In this document: piece after piece, positions 11,468 through 23,534 of the stretch | How the letters are laid out: every line of letters begins with the position of its first letter | Position numbering within the stretch: the stretch's first letter is position 1 | Assembly (NCBI GenBank): GCA_047967505.1 | Contig: CM106539.1 | DNA length: 64,000 nucleotides | Direction: 5' to 3' (one strand) | Source: Dipteris shenzhenensis | Lineage: Eukaryota > Polypodiophyta > Polypodiopsida > Gleicheniales | Notes under the pieces: generated by a model | Seen by the model: the letters and a program-made list of their open reading frames with translations, nothing else | What the model was told of the DNA's origin: nothing | Database searches by the model: none | Made by a program: the position numbers and the translations under genes

Positions 11468-14400
11468 TCAAGGCTTCCAGGGAGCTGGCGGTGGAGGAGA
11501 AGGTGGGAACAATGGTGGGATTCCAGCGAAAAGAGTGTTTGAATCGATTGTTCCGGTATCTCCACCCGATAAAGAGATCAACGCTGCAGCCAGTAGAGCG
11601 TTGCCGGCAATCGTTGGCTCCGTGAAATTGAAGTTTGTCCGGTCGTCTAGAAATCGATCTTTGCTGTCGGGACCTCCCACCATTGCTCCTTGAATGACGT
11701 GAGGATTGGGGGATTTCGTGTCCCTGTATTTGTCTGCGGTTATGCATCCGCGGGATCCTACATTGCTGGGAATTGATGCTCCGCGGTGGTGAACACGAGT
11801 CGGGTAGCGCTTCCCGTATCCCACTACGTAGCTCATCTTGTTGGGATTGTTCCCCAAAATGTAGTCGATCTGCGGAAGCAACGAACGGAAATTCAGCAGC
11901 GCAACCTTTCGAAATTCTGGCAGACTTCATGCTTTGACGGATTGTATTGATGCCATTGCCATCTTAGAATTGTTGAAGAGGAAATTTTTGATACATTCGA
12001 TCGACGAAATGGTATCCAGCAGATCAAGCGTACCTGTGACCTCGAGAAATTTCTCAGCACTTTTGATGTAAAGAAAGTCGGCCCGCAGCTCCATCCCGGA
12101 ATGTCCGACATCGTCATATAGTCTGCGTAAAGAGCAGCCAGGAATGCCGCGCCTGCATTGTATTGCAGAGGAGCCGGTCGTCCGCGATTTAATTGCACAA
12201 GCCCCCCTGTAGCAGATTCCATCGGGAAAATTGTGATTCCCATTTCAAGTGGTACACATCTCGTTTGCAATCTTATGCAGAAATGAGCTCGCTCGTGAAA
12301 TAATTAGCTTTGCGGCAAAAGCCCTGCTGCCCTACCTTTCGTCACATTGAAAGTGTGGAACGTAGGCAGGTAGGAGCACATCGCGAGGTTGGTCTGGTTG
12401 TTGTATTGCTGGAGTAGATCCTCATATGGGAAGCCCGGGTTCATCATCATTCGCAGCCTTGTCAATATCACCTACCAGGAAAATAAAACCGACGGACAAA
12501 ATTACCGTGTCGTGGATCAAACTGAGTTTAACTGACGGATCAATCGGTACACAAAATGATTCGCACTGCGCAGAACAATCATTCCATGAATGACGGAAGA
12601 GCATAGACTGTCTGACCGTCACAGTCACACAATCGATCCATCCGCACGGGGCAGAAGAACATGGGATGTGAAATTCAATAATCAACAAATGAGAAACAGT
12701 GAGGAGATGAGGAAGGACTTAGATGTGAACTATGGCCGTCGTCTACGTGCACGACAACCAAGTTACCAAACTCTCTATTTTCAACGCACCTCGGCACCTG
12801 GGAGCTTATTATCCCAGCTGAAGACTTTCAGATCGAGAGAACTTCCTGCAACGGCATGAGCGTTCTTGGCGATTCCGGCAGTGGTGGCCAGACCGAGGTA
12901 GGAAGAATTGCCGGAGGCGAAGTAGAGCCAGGAAGCGCCCCAGATGTATTCGTCGTAGTAGCCGGTGGAGTTGTAGAAATTGGCAGCGTCGGTGACTGAT
13001 TCGCTGTAGCGGCCTCGAGGCCCCCGAGAAAAGGCGAAGAGGACGCCTGCGCCATGGAGGAGAGTTGCAGAGTAAGATTTGTCGTCTTTGAAGACGATGG
13101 AGGCAGCGGCCATGGCTGCGGCCATTTCGGCTGCAAGGTCGGAACACCTTCCGCACGACGACACCGGTCGAGTATAGTCCATGTCCTCGGGCCTTTCCCA
13201 GCATGTGTGATCGTTGTTGCTTCCATCTGTGCTTGTCCCTACTCCCACCTGCGCCCCCCCAAATTTTGTTGCGAGAATCAGATCGTTGTTCATCCCTGAC
13301 TACACACAATTGCTAGCATTCGACGCTTGGCACACCGATGCACGTTTTACATCCATCCGACTTTCGTTTACTTCACGTCAGCATTCGTAGTTGTGGTGTC
13401 TATCAAATGCAATTCCAACTTAATAATTTGTTCATTCTCATGCCTATTTGTGATTCGTACAGTATCGATTTATCGTTTCGATTTTGTAGAAATTCTCTTT
13501 CTGATTTTCTATCGAGCTACGGCGGAAGATCAGAATGCAATGGTGCTTAACATTTTTGCATTGCATTCCTTAAAACCTTAGCGATTCCCATGAAAATTTG
13601 ATACTCTGACGAATGCAGAACAGCAAAAGAGTACATTGCGAAGCTATGAAATCGGGAAAAAAATCCCTTGCCTAAAAAGTCTTCCGACCTTACCTGCGCA
13701 TACAAGATGTCGATGCTGGGAGCGCTGTGGTTGAAGGTCTTAAGCATGTAGTCCGTCCCCCATTTGATGAGCTCCTTGACGTGGTTCAGCTCTCCGATGG
13801 CTTCATACTTGGCGCTGTATTCGATTACACTCCAGCTGAGGATGGTGATCGTGTAGGCCCCCGGAAAACCAAACTTGATGTTGTCCCCTGCGTCGTAGTA
13901 ACCTCCTTCCAGATCCGCTGTTGGCTGACCGTCGTGCACCGCCGAGCTTGCGCGCCATGATATATTGTTGCTCTTGGTCAGAACTCCAGCTACATCCGCG
14001 AAATGAAGATCCATCAGCCTATGCGGGAACCCGGGACTCCGCTCAAAATGGCTGCAATGTCGACAACTTACGAATACCTACATCCGCCCCAATCTTGCTT
14101 CGACCAAACGTATCACATTGACAAAATCCTTGCAAGGAACGCAATGACGACAAATTCACCTATCAACGACCAGTTCCTACCGTGTGGAGGGTAAGAAATT
14201 CTCAGCTGCCAAAAATTAGGTTTTTACCAGGCATCGTTATAAGACTGAAACAGTTCGAAATTAAGGCGCATCACAAGCCATAGAGGACCATCAGGAACTG
14301 AGTGCAGATAAGAGGGCGGGCTGCTTACACTTCTGTGCGTTGAAGAATAGGAGAACCTTGTGCAAAGCTTGCGTGTAGCTATCCTCGGGTGGAGGCGGAG

Positions 14401-14695
14401 GGTGATGTCGGGGGACGAGCTTAACGAGCATAACTATAAAGGCTGTGAGTAGGACGGCTGCGAAGACAGCCCAGGCGATGTTGCGGAGGACCTTCCGGCT
14501 GCAAACCACGCATCCCAAGTCGACATACTGCTTCTTCTTCTTCCCTTCAGGCGGTCCAAGCAACCAGCTTTGCTGCGTCTCCTCCAGCTTCTGAAGCGAA
14601 GCTCTGTCGAGATCCAGGTTCCTGCTTCGTTCGTCGTCCGTAGCAGAGTCCATCGACACGTCGAAGGAACCTCCCCATGCGTTGTGAGCGTGCAT
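11468..14695 (-). CDS. KOR: membrane-anchored GH9 endo-1,4-beta-glucanase, KORRIGAN type (six exons)
   Basis: I reconstruct six exons on the minus strand: 14695-14329, 13989-13694, 13248-12790, 12471-12336, 12206-12034 and 11869-11468. All introns are GT-AG, all phases join, and the total is 1833 nt (610 residues), close to the usual KORRIGAN length of about 620. The start is the ATG of a typical KORRIGAN cytosolic tail ([20 protein letters not shown]). One membrane segment lies at about residues 72-93, followed by a proline stretch, so this is a type II membrane protein. The GH9 domain has the YYDAGD motif (Asp155/Asp158), VHHRGASIP (His504/505) and [11 protein letters not shown] (Glu561, the expected proton donor). 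The C-terminus is the proline-rich [16 protein letters not shown] seen in this subfamily. Known family members act with cellulose synthase at the plasma membrane, Golgi and cell plate. No frameshift or stop interrupts the gene. Assignment is near certain; exon edges are inferred from splice consensus and family alignment by eye. Confidence 0.95.
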
Positions 14696-15260
14696 TTTCG
14701 CGACGTCTATGCAGCTCCTTCAACTTCAATTCAAGATTGATCTTGTGAGCGAATGACGTACTTCGATTCTGCAGCTGCTTCAAGCAAAAGTGCTGTTCGA
14801 ACTCAATTCCAATCCTGCAGCCGCTTAAGTAAATTGCTCCACTCCGACATTATTGAACTCAGGATCTGCTTTCTGGCGCGATCTGTTATGAGAAACGAAT
14901 TGCCGGTCCGATTCAAGGCTGGATCCGCAACATTGCATTGCTCTGCGTCTCAAACCGCGCAAATTGCGGGAGCTGCATGATGCATCCGAAACGGTAAATT
15001 CAATTTCGAAACATATGCCAATCCAGTGCAGAGCTTGAGAAGCCGAAATCTGTTGAGATTCCGGGCTCCCGCAGGTGAACAAATCGAAAATGAACGAATG
15101 GATGGATCGCCTTAGCGAGCATCTGTGAGCAAAAAAGGGGCAAATTGGAGATGGATACTTTTAGAGAGGGAGGCAGTGGAAGGAACAGCAAAGCTTCATG
15201 GAAAAACGCAGAAAGAAGTTCGGAGGGGGAAGACAGTGCAGACAGAAAGCACAAATAAGC
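14696..15260 (-). promoter_or_regulatory. upstream region of the KORRIGAN-type gene (probable promoter and 5' UTR)
   Basis: These bases precede the endoglucanase start codon on the minus strand. The ORFs here are short and overlap in several frames without domain similarity. I saw no unambiguous TATA box and cannot place the transcription start. The call rests on position only. Confidence 0.35.
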
Positions 15261-15539
15261 AAAGCTTAGGCCCCTGAAGTCGACCGGCTACCTCCCGCAG
15301 CCCCCCTCGACCACGACGGGACATCGCCGAGCGGATGACCGGTCGCAGCCGCCGGTGGCCCACCTGCCCATCTACCCACCCACTTTGCTTGCACCTCGTT
15401 TGCCGTTTCTATGTCATTTTTCAAACTCTCTTTTGTGAGATATTCGGCCTGCCCTCTAGATGGTAGCGATTCTGACTTTGGAGAAGGGAGAAATGGAATT
15501 ATTTTTGGCATGCCAAAGGCAAAAGCCTAAGCTATCTAT

Positions 15540-17079
15540 TTCTCTTTTTGGCCTGCCCTTCGTGGGTAGGCCTTACTGAACGTTCGTTTTGGGACATGGG
15601 CAATATTCCTTTAAAAAAAAAAAAACTTCGTGAATTACTTGATTGGTGCATGTGTCCTATGCAAGTGTGCATGGCTTGAGCGTCTATGGTGGTAAGTGGC
15701 GATATTGCGTGGCTTCGGCGTCAACGGTGGCAGGTGGAGCTCCTCTTCATTCTCAATGCACACTTCAACTGTGGGTCTTCGAAGCGTGGATATGGGCACA
15801 GGTGGCATTCTCTTCGTGTTTGTCGTTGATGGAGAGGATCATGGTGGTCTTCGAAGCGAAGATATCGGTGGAGCTGGCATTTTGTTCGTGTTTGTTGTTG
15901 ACCATAGCTTCGATTTTCGGTGGTGCGCATGGAGGTTCTGCGAAGATGTCGTGCTGTACTCTGTTACAGTTTGGCGAATCTCTTCTCTATAGATTTCTCT
16001 ATAAAGCCGATGAAAAAGTTTGTAAAGGTACGAATTTCGTTTCGTTTTGCTCGATCGCTTTAGCTTCAGACATAGGAGATCATGAAATCATGGAGCGTGA
16101 GGTTGTGGACGAATCTGGAAAGCAACCCTCTCCACCATCAATGGATAGTGGGAGCAATAACGCATTCCATAGGGGTGTGGCTTCTTATTTTATTGTCTAG
16201 TTCTACGTTCCATTCTTGTTTCCAATTCAAGTGATGAGTAGTTCATTCGTGGACAAATTCAATTTTCTCTTTCATCGTTGAATTCCAATTCCTTCTGATT
16301 GTCATGCATGGCTTCGTTTGTCGAATTCCTGTGATGAGCTTTCCTACTGCATGGAGACGCTCAATCGTGGCTGTATCTTGATTGAAAATGTTCTCGATCT
16401 CTACACTACATGATTTTTAGTTTGGTACCATAGACAAGTTGGCGTCATATGAACCAAGTTAGTTAGCCCATTTCGATCAAGTGATTATAGGCAGTAGTAC
16501 TGGAATGGACAATCGAACGTATTGTAATAATTCAGAGTCAGTATGTACATGCAGAGATGGTGAAGCACGTGGCTGTTAAAAATGTAGCAGAATTTGTGGA
16601 AGATGCGATGTCAGTGATCAGAGGTTTTCTCGTGATTCCTTTCTTGGTTGTCTTGCTTATGTGATTCGGGAATGTTAACGAAACAGACTAATTATCTTGC
16701 ATGTGGCGCAGAACCAGGCGATCACAACAAAGATGAAGGGAGACGATCCACGTCAATCTTTGGGACTCCTCTAGTGGCTTGTAGCGGAAGCATACCTCCT
16801 AAACAATCTGAGCTATTAAAACACTCTGCGATCAGTAAAGAGACCAAGCGTTCACTGCAACAAGTGTTCCAAGTAGCAACAAAAGAGGCATATGTTGAAG
16901 GTATACGTTGTCTTGGGGTTCTTTTTCAACACAATATAGTATTTCTTGCACTAATGGTTTTGGTTTATGCTTTCAATTGTTTAGCGATCAGATCCACTAT
17001 AATTTGCGCTAACGCTGTTGTGACACTAACTAGAGAAAGAGTATCAGAAGTGCTCTGCAAACACCCATAGCTACATAGA
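15540..17079 (+). pseudogene. unrecognised gene fragment, copy A (paired with 47.7-49.7 kb)
   Basis: An exon-like piece at about 16711-16897 is bounded by a CAG acceptor and an AAG|GTATAC donor. It encodes STSIFGTP, PPKQSELLKHSAISKE and then FQVATKEAYVEG. An upstream piece (about 16040-16190) reads EIMEREVVDESGKQPSPPS. The same exon with the same splice positions occurs at 49466-49660, and both copies lie downstream of a related GGCCTGCCCT...GTAGGCCTTA block (15550, 47700). The peptide is short and Ser/Pro/Lys rich; I do not recognise the family. An open stretch 15643-16200 covers part of this region but carries no known domain. Confidence 0.4.
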
Positions 17080-17700
17080 TTATGACTATAGTTCCTAAAC
17101 TATTGTGATTATAGTTTATAATTATGGTGGGCTGCAGACCACGCATAACTGCATAATTTATAACTATGGCTCGTGAACTATTATGACCTTGGTTTGTGAT
17201 TATGGCTCGTCAATCGTTGCACTTTCTTCTTTCAACTTGAGAATAAACGTTTTTGGTTTCAGTTTCCTAGTTCCACTAGAGTTTTTAAGTTGCTTAGAAT
17301 TTCCAGAGATTCTCTATGTTTTCTGTGTTTAGCTGTGAAGGTCGCTTTGTTTTTTTGTTGCTTTCATTTCACTTTGTTGGTTGTGTAAAGTTTTGCAAAA
17401 AATTCTCTGTTTTCTAGCTTCAGTTTTGTAGTTTAGTATTTGCAGTGGAAAAAGCAATATTAAACAATCAAAACACCCGTTTTTTGATTGCTTAAAGTTT
17501 CAGGAAATGTTCTTTGTTTTCTAGCTTGGGTTTTGAAGCTTAGGATTTCTAGTCTAGAAAGTAATATTAGATCATTAGGACATCGTGGCTTTTTGTGAAA
17601 TATGAATGCAATAAACAGTAATTCCATTTAGACATAATTGCAATTAAAATTTCAACTAAGCCAAGAATTTGTTTTTACATATTTGCGAACGAACAAAACA
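17080..17700. other. intergenic, AT-rich, short dispersed repeats
   Basis: The phrase AACTAT...GTGATTATGGCTCGT recurs two or three times between 17100 and 17215. The rest has no coding signal. The 5' end of the Helitron may lie here but was not found. Confidence 0.4.
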
Positions 17701-17777
17701 TTCCAGCGAGCAAGGCAGTATCTTCACAAAAAGTAGAAAACAAGGAGCTCCAACAACCTTTTGGTGAAAACAAAGCA

Positions 17778-19082
17778 ATGTCCATCAACCATCTTGAGAC
17801 GGCACCAGATCAAAACACGCTAGCTCTAGCTAGCACACGGTTCATAGGAGGAGACAATACCCTTCCTTTGCTTAGCATCAGCCAAATCACAGATGCCATC
17901 ACCCATCATTTTGCGTTCGAGGGCAAGCTCCTCGTGAAGTATGAAACTTTCAAGGACAAGAAAGCTATGTACGCCACTCGATTGTGACTCGATTGTGCAC
18001 TGACTTCACAGATTGCCACAACTGCGAGACTGTTACCTTGGTTGTCCCTCATGCCTTTGTTTACCAATACAATAACTCCCTTGTCTTAGACTCATTCTAT
18101 AGAATTGAGGGTGCTCTGCCACAAAAGAGAGGACCAGGCGAGGGTGGTAGTTGCTATTTCTCTTTGTATGTTGATTGCTCCTCTCACATCATGGATGATA
18201 CGCAATAAGCAAGGCACAATATCTATTGTGGTCGCAACCATCAGTGTAGTAGTCATAAAAGTTGATATCGAGAGTGGAGCAGTGGACCAAGTTGTGGTAG
18301 CCGATGGCACGCGTGATGAAGACTATGCAACTGTGAGTTCACATTCTTGGCTTCTTTAAGCTTCTCTCAATTAACTGATCCTTCTATGACTAAAAGAAAA
18401 AAGGTGCTTTGCAGCTTGCTTTTGTCTCGGAGTGCAAGAGTGTTCTCTCACGACTTGTGCAAGAATTCAATGAAGATGGGATCGTGATGTACACTTTGAA
18501 GAATGTCTTGTACATGATGAACAAGAACGCACTAGGATTTTACAATTTCAGTATACTTGCGGAGATTCCAGATGGGCAGAAGAAAAGCGAGCTCCAAGAG
18601 GTTCATATGGCGCAAGTTTCTAGGCTTGGATACGGGCAAAGAGTAAGTTGACTTGCCTTGCATAAGCCACAATCGACCTTAGAATTGTCACAAATTTTCC
18701 TTTTTTCATTCTGCAGGTCACTGGTATATTGCACTTCATGAACCTCAATGCACAATTGTTGGAATACCAATGTGGCAATTGTGGAGGAGCACGAGTCAAT
18801 CATGATCCATCTCACCCATACAGTTACACTTGTGTGAGCATAAAATACATTGCAAAGGTTCCATTGCTGAAGGGTTGCATATCTTCGCATGACAATCCAG
18901 ATGTGGCAGTTACGATTCGTGGGGTTCACGTCGACACACTGCTTGGTACCACCACACCTTTCACTAAGCTCTATGCTCAAAATGTTATGGGTGTTCGCTC
19001 CATGCTCCTGAACATAAAACCAAGTGGTAGTTTCACAATCAATAGCTCAGGCCATCTGGTTGCCTTTGAGCCGAACATGTAA
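17778..19082 (+). pseudogene. RPA70-like single-strand DNA-binding protein of the Helitron (decayed)
   Basis: Several plus-strand pieces in different frames line up with an RPA large-subunit-like protein, as many plant Helitrons carry. The first piece (from 17778) is OB-fold-like and its frame is broken near 17985. It continues in another frame as FTDCHNCETVTLVVPHAFVY. A central piece runs about 18200-18640. The last piece (18729-19082) has the zinc-binding-like pattern CGNCGG...HDPSHPYSYTC of the C-terminal RPA domain, followed by a DNA-binding-fold segment. Apparent intron-like gaps lie near 18360-18410 and 18640-18715; the latter ends in a CAG acceptor. Frame changes and stops show decay unless all breaks are introns. 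It lies about 120 bp upstream of the main Helitron coding region in the same orientation, which supports membership of one element. Confidence 0.6.
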
Positions 19083-19204
19083 TAGCTCTTTCAACAAGTC
19101 TTGCTTCGCTTGTGTTGAATGCATATTTCTTTTGTCCACGGCCTCAAGAATACAAACTACTTTTTCTTTGTGATTTGCTTCTCCCCGCACAACACAAAGA
19201 AAAA

Positions 19205-20137
19205 CACACTATGGGCGATCAAGTAGACATGAAAGAGTATGATAGCAATAAAAACAACATATTCAAAATAGCCCACCCAAATAAACACGATCTGATTTTA
19301 TGCTTGCCCGATTTCCTTCTGTCACAAATTTACGACCAGCTCGCGCAAACCTTGCTTGACTCAGTCACCTCTACTTCTTGTCCTTTGCCACCATGGAGGG
19401 AGTTATTAGCAGCCCATGGCACCGAAGCACGGACAACACTCTTTGATTTCATCAAGTCGATAGTGAAGAACATTGCAAACTCACATTCATTGATACACGA
19501 TTGTCTCTTGCAACTTTCTATCGCCACACGCTCTTCTTTTAGTGTCCTGTGTCGAGATAGCTCCGGCTTGCATCCATTGTTTCTTGTGCCGATTGAGAAT
19601 GCACCAACATGCACTCTGCTTTTAGACGAGACAATTTGTCCAGTAGAATTAAGACCGCTCCATGGCAAAAAACGTAAACGGGCTTACTTTGTCTGGGGTG
19701 CAGATGATGAACAGTGTTTGCTTGCATTGGTTTGCGCTATGCCGCACTCAACAGTGAAGGAGATTGCAACCAAGCACCTGAACATGCACCATTCGTGCAA
19801 ACACTCATTTCAAGCAATTGTGAAGTGCACATACAAGACAAAGAGGGAGTACACCCTTGGCCTCACGATCAAAGCTAATAACAACAACATGACCATCAAT
19901 CCAGCAACGCATGCACAAACTCCAGTAAACAGGAGCCAAACAAATGCGGGTAAAAAAAACAGCCATCACGCACCCGTTCAGCTAGCGACAAGTCCATTGC
20001 GCGGTAGTTGTTGGCTATACAAGACACACCTTCACACCCTTGTGCGAGTTATGGAACGCCCGAGTTCAAGGCCAAGATGCATCGCAATCGTGCATCCGCA
20101 ACAGATTTTATGGTCAAGCAAAACATCGTTGCTGTAG
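19205..20137 (+). pseudogene. N-terminal part of the Helitron main protein (unclassified, possibly OTU-like)
   Basis: A long open stretch; the ATG at about 19211 (MGDQVDMKEYDS) is a plausible start. It lies directly between the RPA-like gene and the Helitron-specific DUF6570-like region. The piece reading IHDCLLQLSIATRSSFSVLC, then FLVPIENAPTC and PVELRPLHG, recalls the C-terminal half of OTU-type cysteine protease domains carried by some Helitrons. The catalytic residues cannot be identified with confidence, so this is only a suggestion. In another frame the coding signal continues past 20137 as LLCKLCYSH and IPRFAS, pointing to a frameshift near 20050-20110. Confidence 0.4.
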
Positions 20138-20220
20138 GTTGTCGGTCGGCGTTCCTTCTTTGCAAACTTTGCTACTCACACATTTGAAAACGTCAAATCC
20201 CTAGATTTGCATCTACAAAC

Positions 20221-20530
20221 ATGCCCTTGAATTCACATACAACATACACACAACTTTTGAACTCCTTGGAGCTGCGCTTGTTTGCCATAAGGATACCTTT
20301 TGCACAAATTCGCGAGCTAACCTACAAGAGACAATATGGCTTGCACAGTGCAATTGTGAACATGTTTGCTGATGTTGATAGAGCTCAAAGTGTTTTGCCA
20401 AGGTTTTTGAGTGCCAGTTTGACTATGATGGTTGCCTTGAAACGCAAGCTATACTGTACATCATACATGAAAAAAGTCGATCATGCCACATCGAACGCCG
20501 TTAAGCATGCGTTGGAACAGTCTCTCCATT
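20221..20530 (+). pseudogene. Helitron DUF6570-like region; Rep nuclease missing after it
   Basis: The translation contains LELRLFAIRIPFAQIRELTY and later IVNMFADVDRAQSVLPR. This is the pattern of the Helitron-associated region upstream of the Rep domain (compare the usual LxxxERLIAxRIPFMxIxxL and VNVPxDV). The piece KRKLYCTSYMKKVD at about 20434-20480 corresponds to the end of that region. In complete Helitrons a Rep/HUH nuclease of about 200-300 residues should follow, with an HxH-type metal site and active tyrosines. Here the reading frame passes within about 40 codons straight into helicase-side sequence (VRKVGNAILNTQ). The simplest reading is an internal deletion that removed Rep near 20490-20560. 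Confidence 0.6.
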
Positions 20531-20549
20531 CAGCAGCTCCACCAAACGA

Positions 20550-22730
20550 ACGCGTCCGCAAGGTTGGCAATGCAATCTTGAACACACAACACATTAGTTT
20601 GCAACAAGCTACATATTTAACATTGTCTTTGCCACTTACGAGCTCTTCAAGGGAGCTTTGCTACATAAACACAAGCCCTCCTAAGGAATGCACTTTGTTA
20701 CTACGACGACGATCACAGCTCCAACAGATGGATCCTGAGAGCACATACATTTTCTTTCCCGATGTAATAGCAAAATACAAATCCACACTGACAACGTTGC
20801 ACGACCTATGACTTGCGGAGTACGCTAGCACTTGCACTATAACTGCCCATGGCACAAAGAAAAGGAAGTGACCGAATGTATTTCGCTTCAACAACTATAG
20901 CAAAACTAACAACCCTGAGAATCACTACAGAGAATTATGTCTTCTATACTTGCCATTCTCTGGAGAGGAGCTTGTGATAAATGACACATTGAGAACATGG
21001 CATGACTTGTATTGCCAAGAGTAAAACACAATCGATACCAACAAAAGCAAGTTCACCAAGAATGGAATTCCCCTACACAACTGCAATAGTGGCCTAATAG
21101 TGTCCTCGTCAACCAGTACACAAAGCATGCAACAAGTTGAGTTTGACCTAGGCGTTGAGCTACAAACCTTGCACAAAGCAAACCAAAGCAACAAGACAAC
21201 TAGCATCGCTTTCTCGTGCATGCCTAACTCAATGTATCACCAACAATTGCGCAAGCTGAATGCTGTGCAATGACTTTTGCTTGAGGGCATTCTACTAAAA
21301 TAACACCTTGATCCAAACAACCCTTTTTGTCTTTTCTTGACGAGAGATGTTGGGACAGGCAAGACCTTCGTACTTTTGCTAATTGTCCAAAGTTTGTTAC
21401 GTTATTACTTGCATGAGAACAATACATCTGCATATCTGTATGGCCACAAGTTGTAAATGAATAAAGAACCGATAGCCATGCATGCAAAGTACAATCCATT
21501 CTCAATATAGTAGATCTGAGTATATAGTGCATACTTATGTTAAGAGTGCTTGGGTGAATGATGATGTAATTCCCACTCTCAAAGTTTTGTTGCTGGCATA
21601 TACTGGGGAAGCTGCTTACAACATAGGTGGTGTTACAATTCTTTATGCTCTACACCTACCCTTGCTCATGACAACATATAGAAGCCTCACAATTGAAAAG
21701 CTCCAACAACTCTCCCAAGCCTACAAGGATGTGCAGTTAATTGTTTTTGATGAAATATCACTAGTTGGCCAGAACACTTTCAACACCATAGACCTACATA
21801 TGCGTGAGATCAAGCACAACCATGTTCAACCTTTTGGTGGCATTGATGTGTTGTTTTGTGGGGACCTCTACTAGGCAAATCCGATAAAGGACAGCTGGAT
21901 ATTCTCATGCAAACCCTCCACTCTGGCTCTCTCACCCACAGTTTGGAGAGACAACGTCCTCTATTATAAACTGACAATACCTATGCACCAAGAAGACCAA
22001 GTTTTTCTCGACCAATTGAATAGAATCCGCACTACCATGCACACCCCAGAAGACATAGAAGCCATAAACAGGTCTTACTGTCGCCAACCACAAAACATAA
22101 TCGAAACCCCACATCTCTTCTACACAAATGTAGCAAAGGACACACACAACCACAACGTGTTCATGCAATTGACAACAACACCATATCATGTACAAGGAAA
22201 GGATGTGAGACACAAGACATGCAGCAAAAGTAATACGAGTTTCTACAGACGCTAAGTCCACAAGTGGTCTCCATAAAGAATTGCACCTGAAGCTAGGGAT
22301 CATTGTAAAAATTTGTGCAAGGAATCTTGACATTTCCGATGGATTGGTGAATGGTGCAGGCACCGTCTTCACAGGCACAATTTTGAACAAAACACCTCCC
22401 ATTTTGTGGGTAGGGTTCACAAATGTAAACGTAGGAAAGCAAACACGAGACACTCACTCACATCTATATATCGAAGAAATCGCTAGCACATGGACGCCAA
22501 TCCTACCAATAGTGTCTGAATTTCAAGTTGGCAAAAATAACCTCAACAATATTTGCAGGTACCAATTCCCCATACAACCAGTTGCGGCAAGAACAATCCA
22601 CCGCTTGCAAGGCCTCACATTGGAAACCCTCGCATTCGACCCTTCTACCATACAATCACATGGACTTGTGTACACAGCACTATCTCAAGTCCGTGATCCA
22701 ACAAAACTATACATATTGAAACCTCTCTAA
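20550..22730 (+). pseudogene. Helitron PIF1-like helicase (decayed, several stops)
   Basis: Ordered pieces match the region between Rep and helicase and then the PIF1 helicase. NAILNTQHISLQQATYLTL and STYIFFPDVIAKY lie before 20811. RFNNYSKTNNPENHYREL runs at about 20883-20940. RDVGTGKTF (Walker A, about 21345) is preceded by LFLT. LLAYTGEAAYNIGG lies at about 21588, and LIVFDEISLVGQ (Walker B) at about 21740. The end is AARTIHRLQGLTLETLAFDP and HGLVYTALSQVRDPTKLYIL (22580-22727), the classic C-terminal helicase motifs. Stops at 20809 and 21022, frame changes near 21450, and breaks near 21874 and 22250 make it non-functional as written. Two sites are altered but recognisable: the Walker A context has RDVGTGKT instead of the usual GGAGTGKS. 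Confidence 0.8.
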
Positions 22731-22734
22731 CACA

Positions 22735-23534
22735 TGAACATTAAAGCTGACCGTGTAGTCATCAAGGAGCTCGATAGGCTTCGAGCGAGAAGTCCCTGGA
22801 AAACAAAGCAAATCGATTTCGGCTCAGATCAAAGCATTGCATCCTTGTAATCATTGAACACACGGTCTTTGCCAGCACATAGGGATGACATCATGTCCTC
22901 AGCTAGTGTCCTAGCATCGACCATCCTCTGTGTACAAGAAACACACACACTTGACTCAGACCGAGCCTCCATCCCATCTTTCACGCATCTCATTGGCACT
23001 AGAGGCCTCGGCGTAGCAACATATTACAAACCAAGCCTACAGTTGACTACCCAAGACTTCACCTACAACGACGGAGTTGAATGTTTGGTGGCATCCTTCA
23101 TAATGTCGCAAGGACAAACAATTGATGTCGTAAACATATACAAATCACCAAAAGCAAGCACATCAGTTGTCCTGTCGACTCTCCAGTAGGATTTGCTACA
23201 AGCACAACAACCCGAGCACGCTTACATTATTGTTGGTGACCTCAACATTTGCAGCAACAAACCTAGCAATGCTCTCAGAGCACTGACAACGCTCATGCAA
23301 GAACACAACATGACACAACTAATCACCCACCCCACTACAGTCCATGGATCGATGCTAGACCACATCTGGGTTAGCGATGACAATACAAAATCGGCAACAC
23401 ACGGGAGCAACTATTTTTACTGGTTTGACCACTCGCTCATTTACACAAGCATCCCAATCACTTGGTCTATCCCTTCGACACTGCTCGCGGTTGGAAATTT
23501 GCCCACTGCGACTTTGCTATGGTGTCATGCATAG
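22735..23534 (+). pseudogene. C-terminal APE-type endonuclease domain of the Helitron
   Basis: Directly after the helicase comes a linker (KELDRLRARSPWK) and then an exonuclease-endonuclease-phosphatase fold. LNTRSLPAHRDDI starts it at about 22852. The metal-binding Glu lies in CVQETHT, the Asp/Asn pair in VGDLNI (about 23236), and MLDHIWVS and DHSLIYTSI supply the C-terminal Asp-His. All key residues of the APE-type fold appear present. Stops occur at 22731, about 22850 and 23187, so the original helicase-endonuclease fusion is broken. A C-terminal endonuclease fused to Helitron Rep-helicase is the hallmark of Helentron-type elements and some animal Helitrons. Confidence 0.75.

Noticed and set aside
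11403-11930. 175-codon ORF and several others over 11.4-14.1 kb on both strands
   Set aside because: They are other-frame readings of the endoglucanase exons; the reconstructed exons explain all the conservation.
15643-16200. 185-codon ORF as a complete single-exon gene
   Set aside because: No domain, and comparison with 47.7-49.7 kb favours shorter exons in this stretch.
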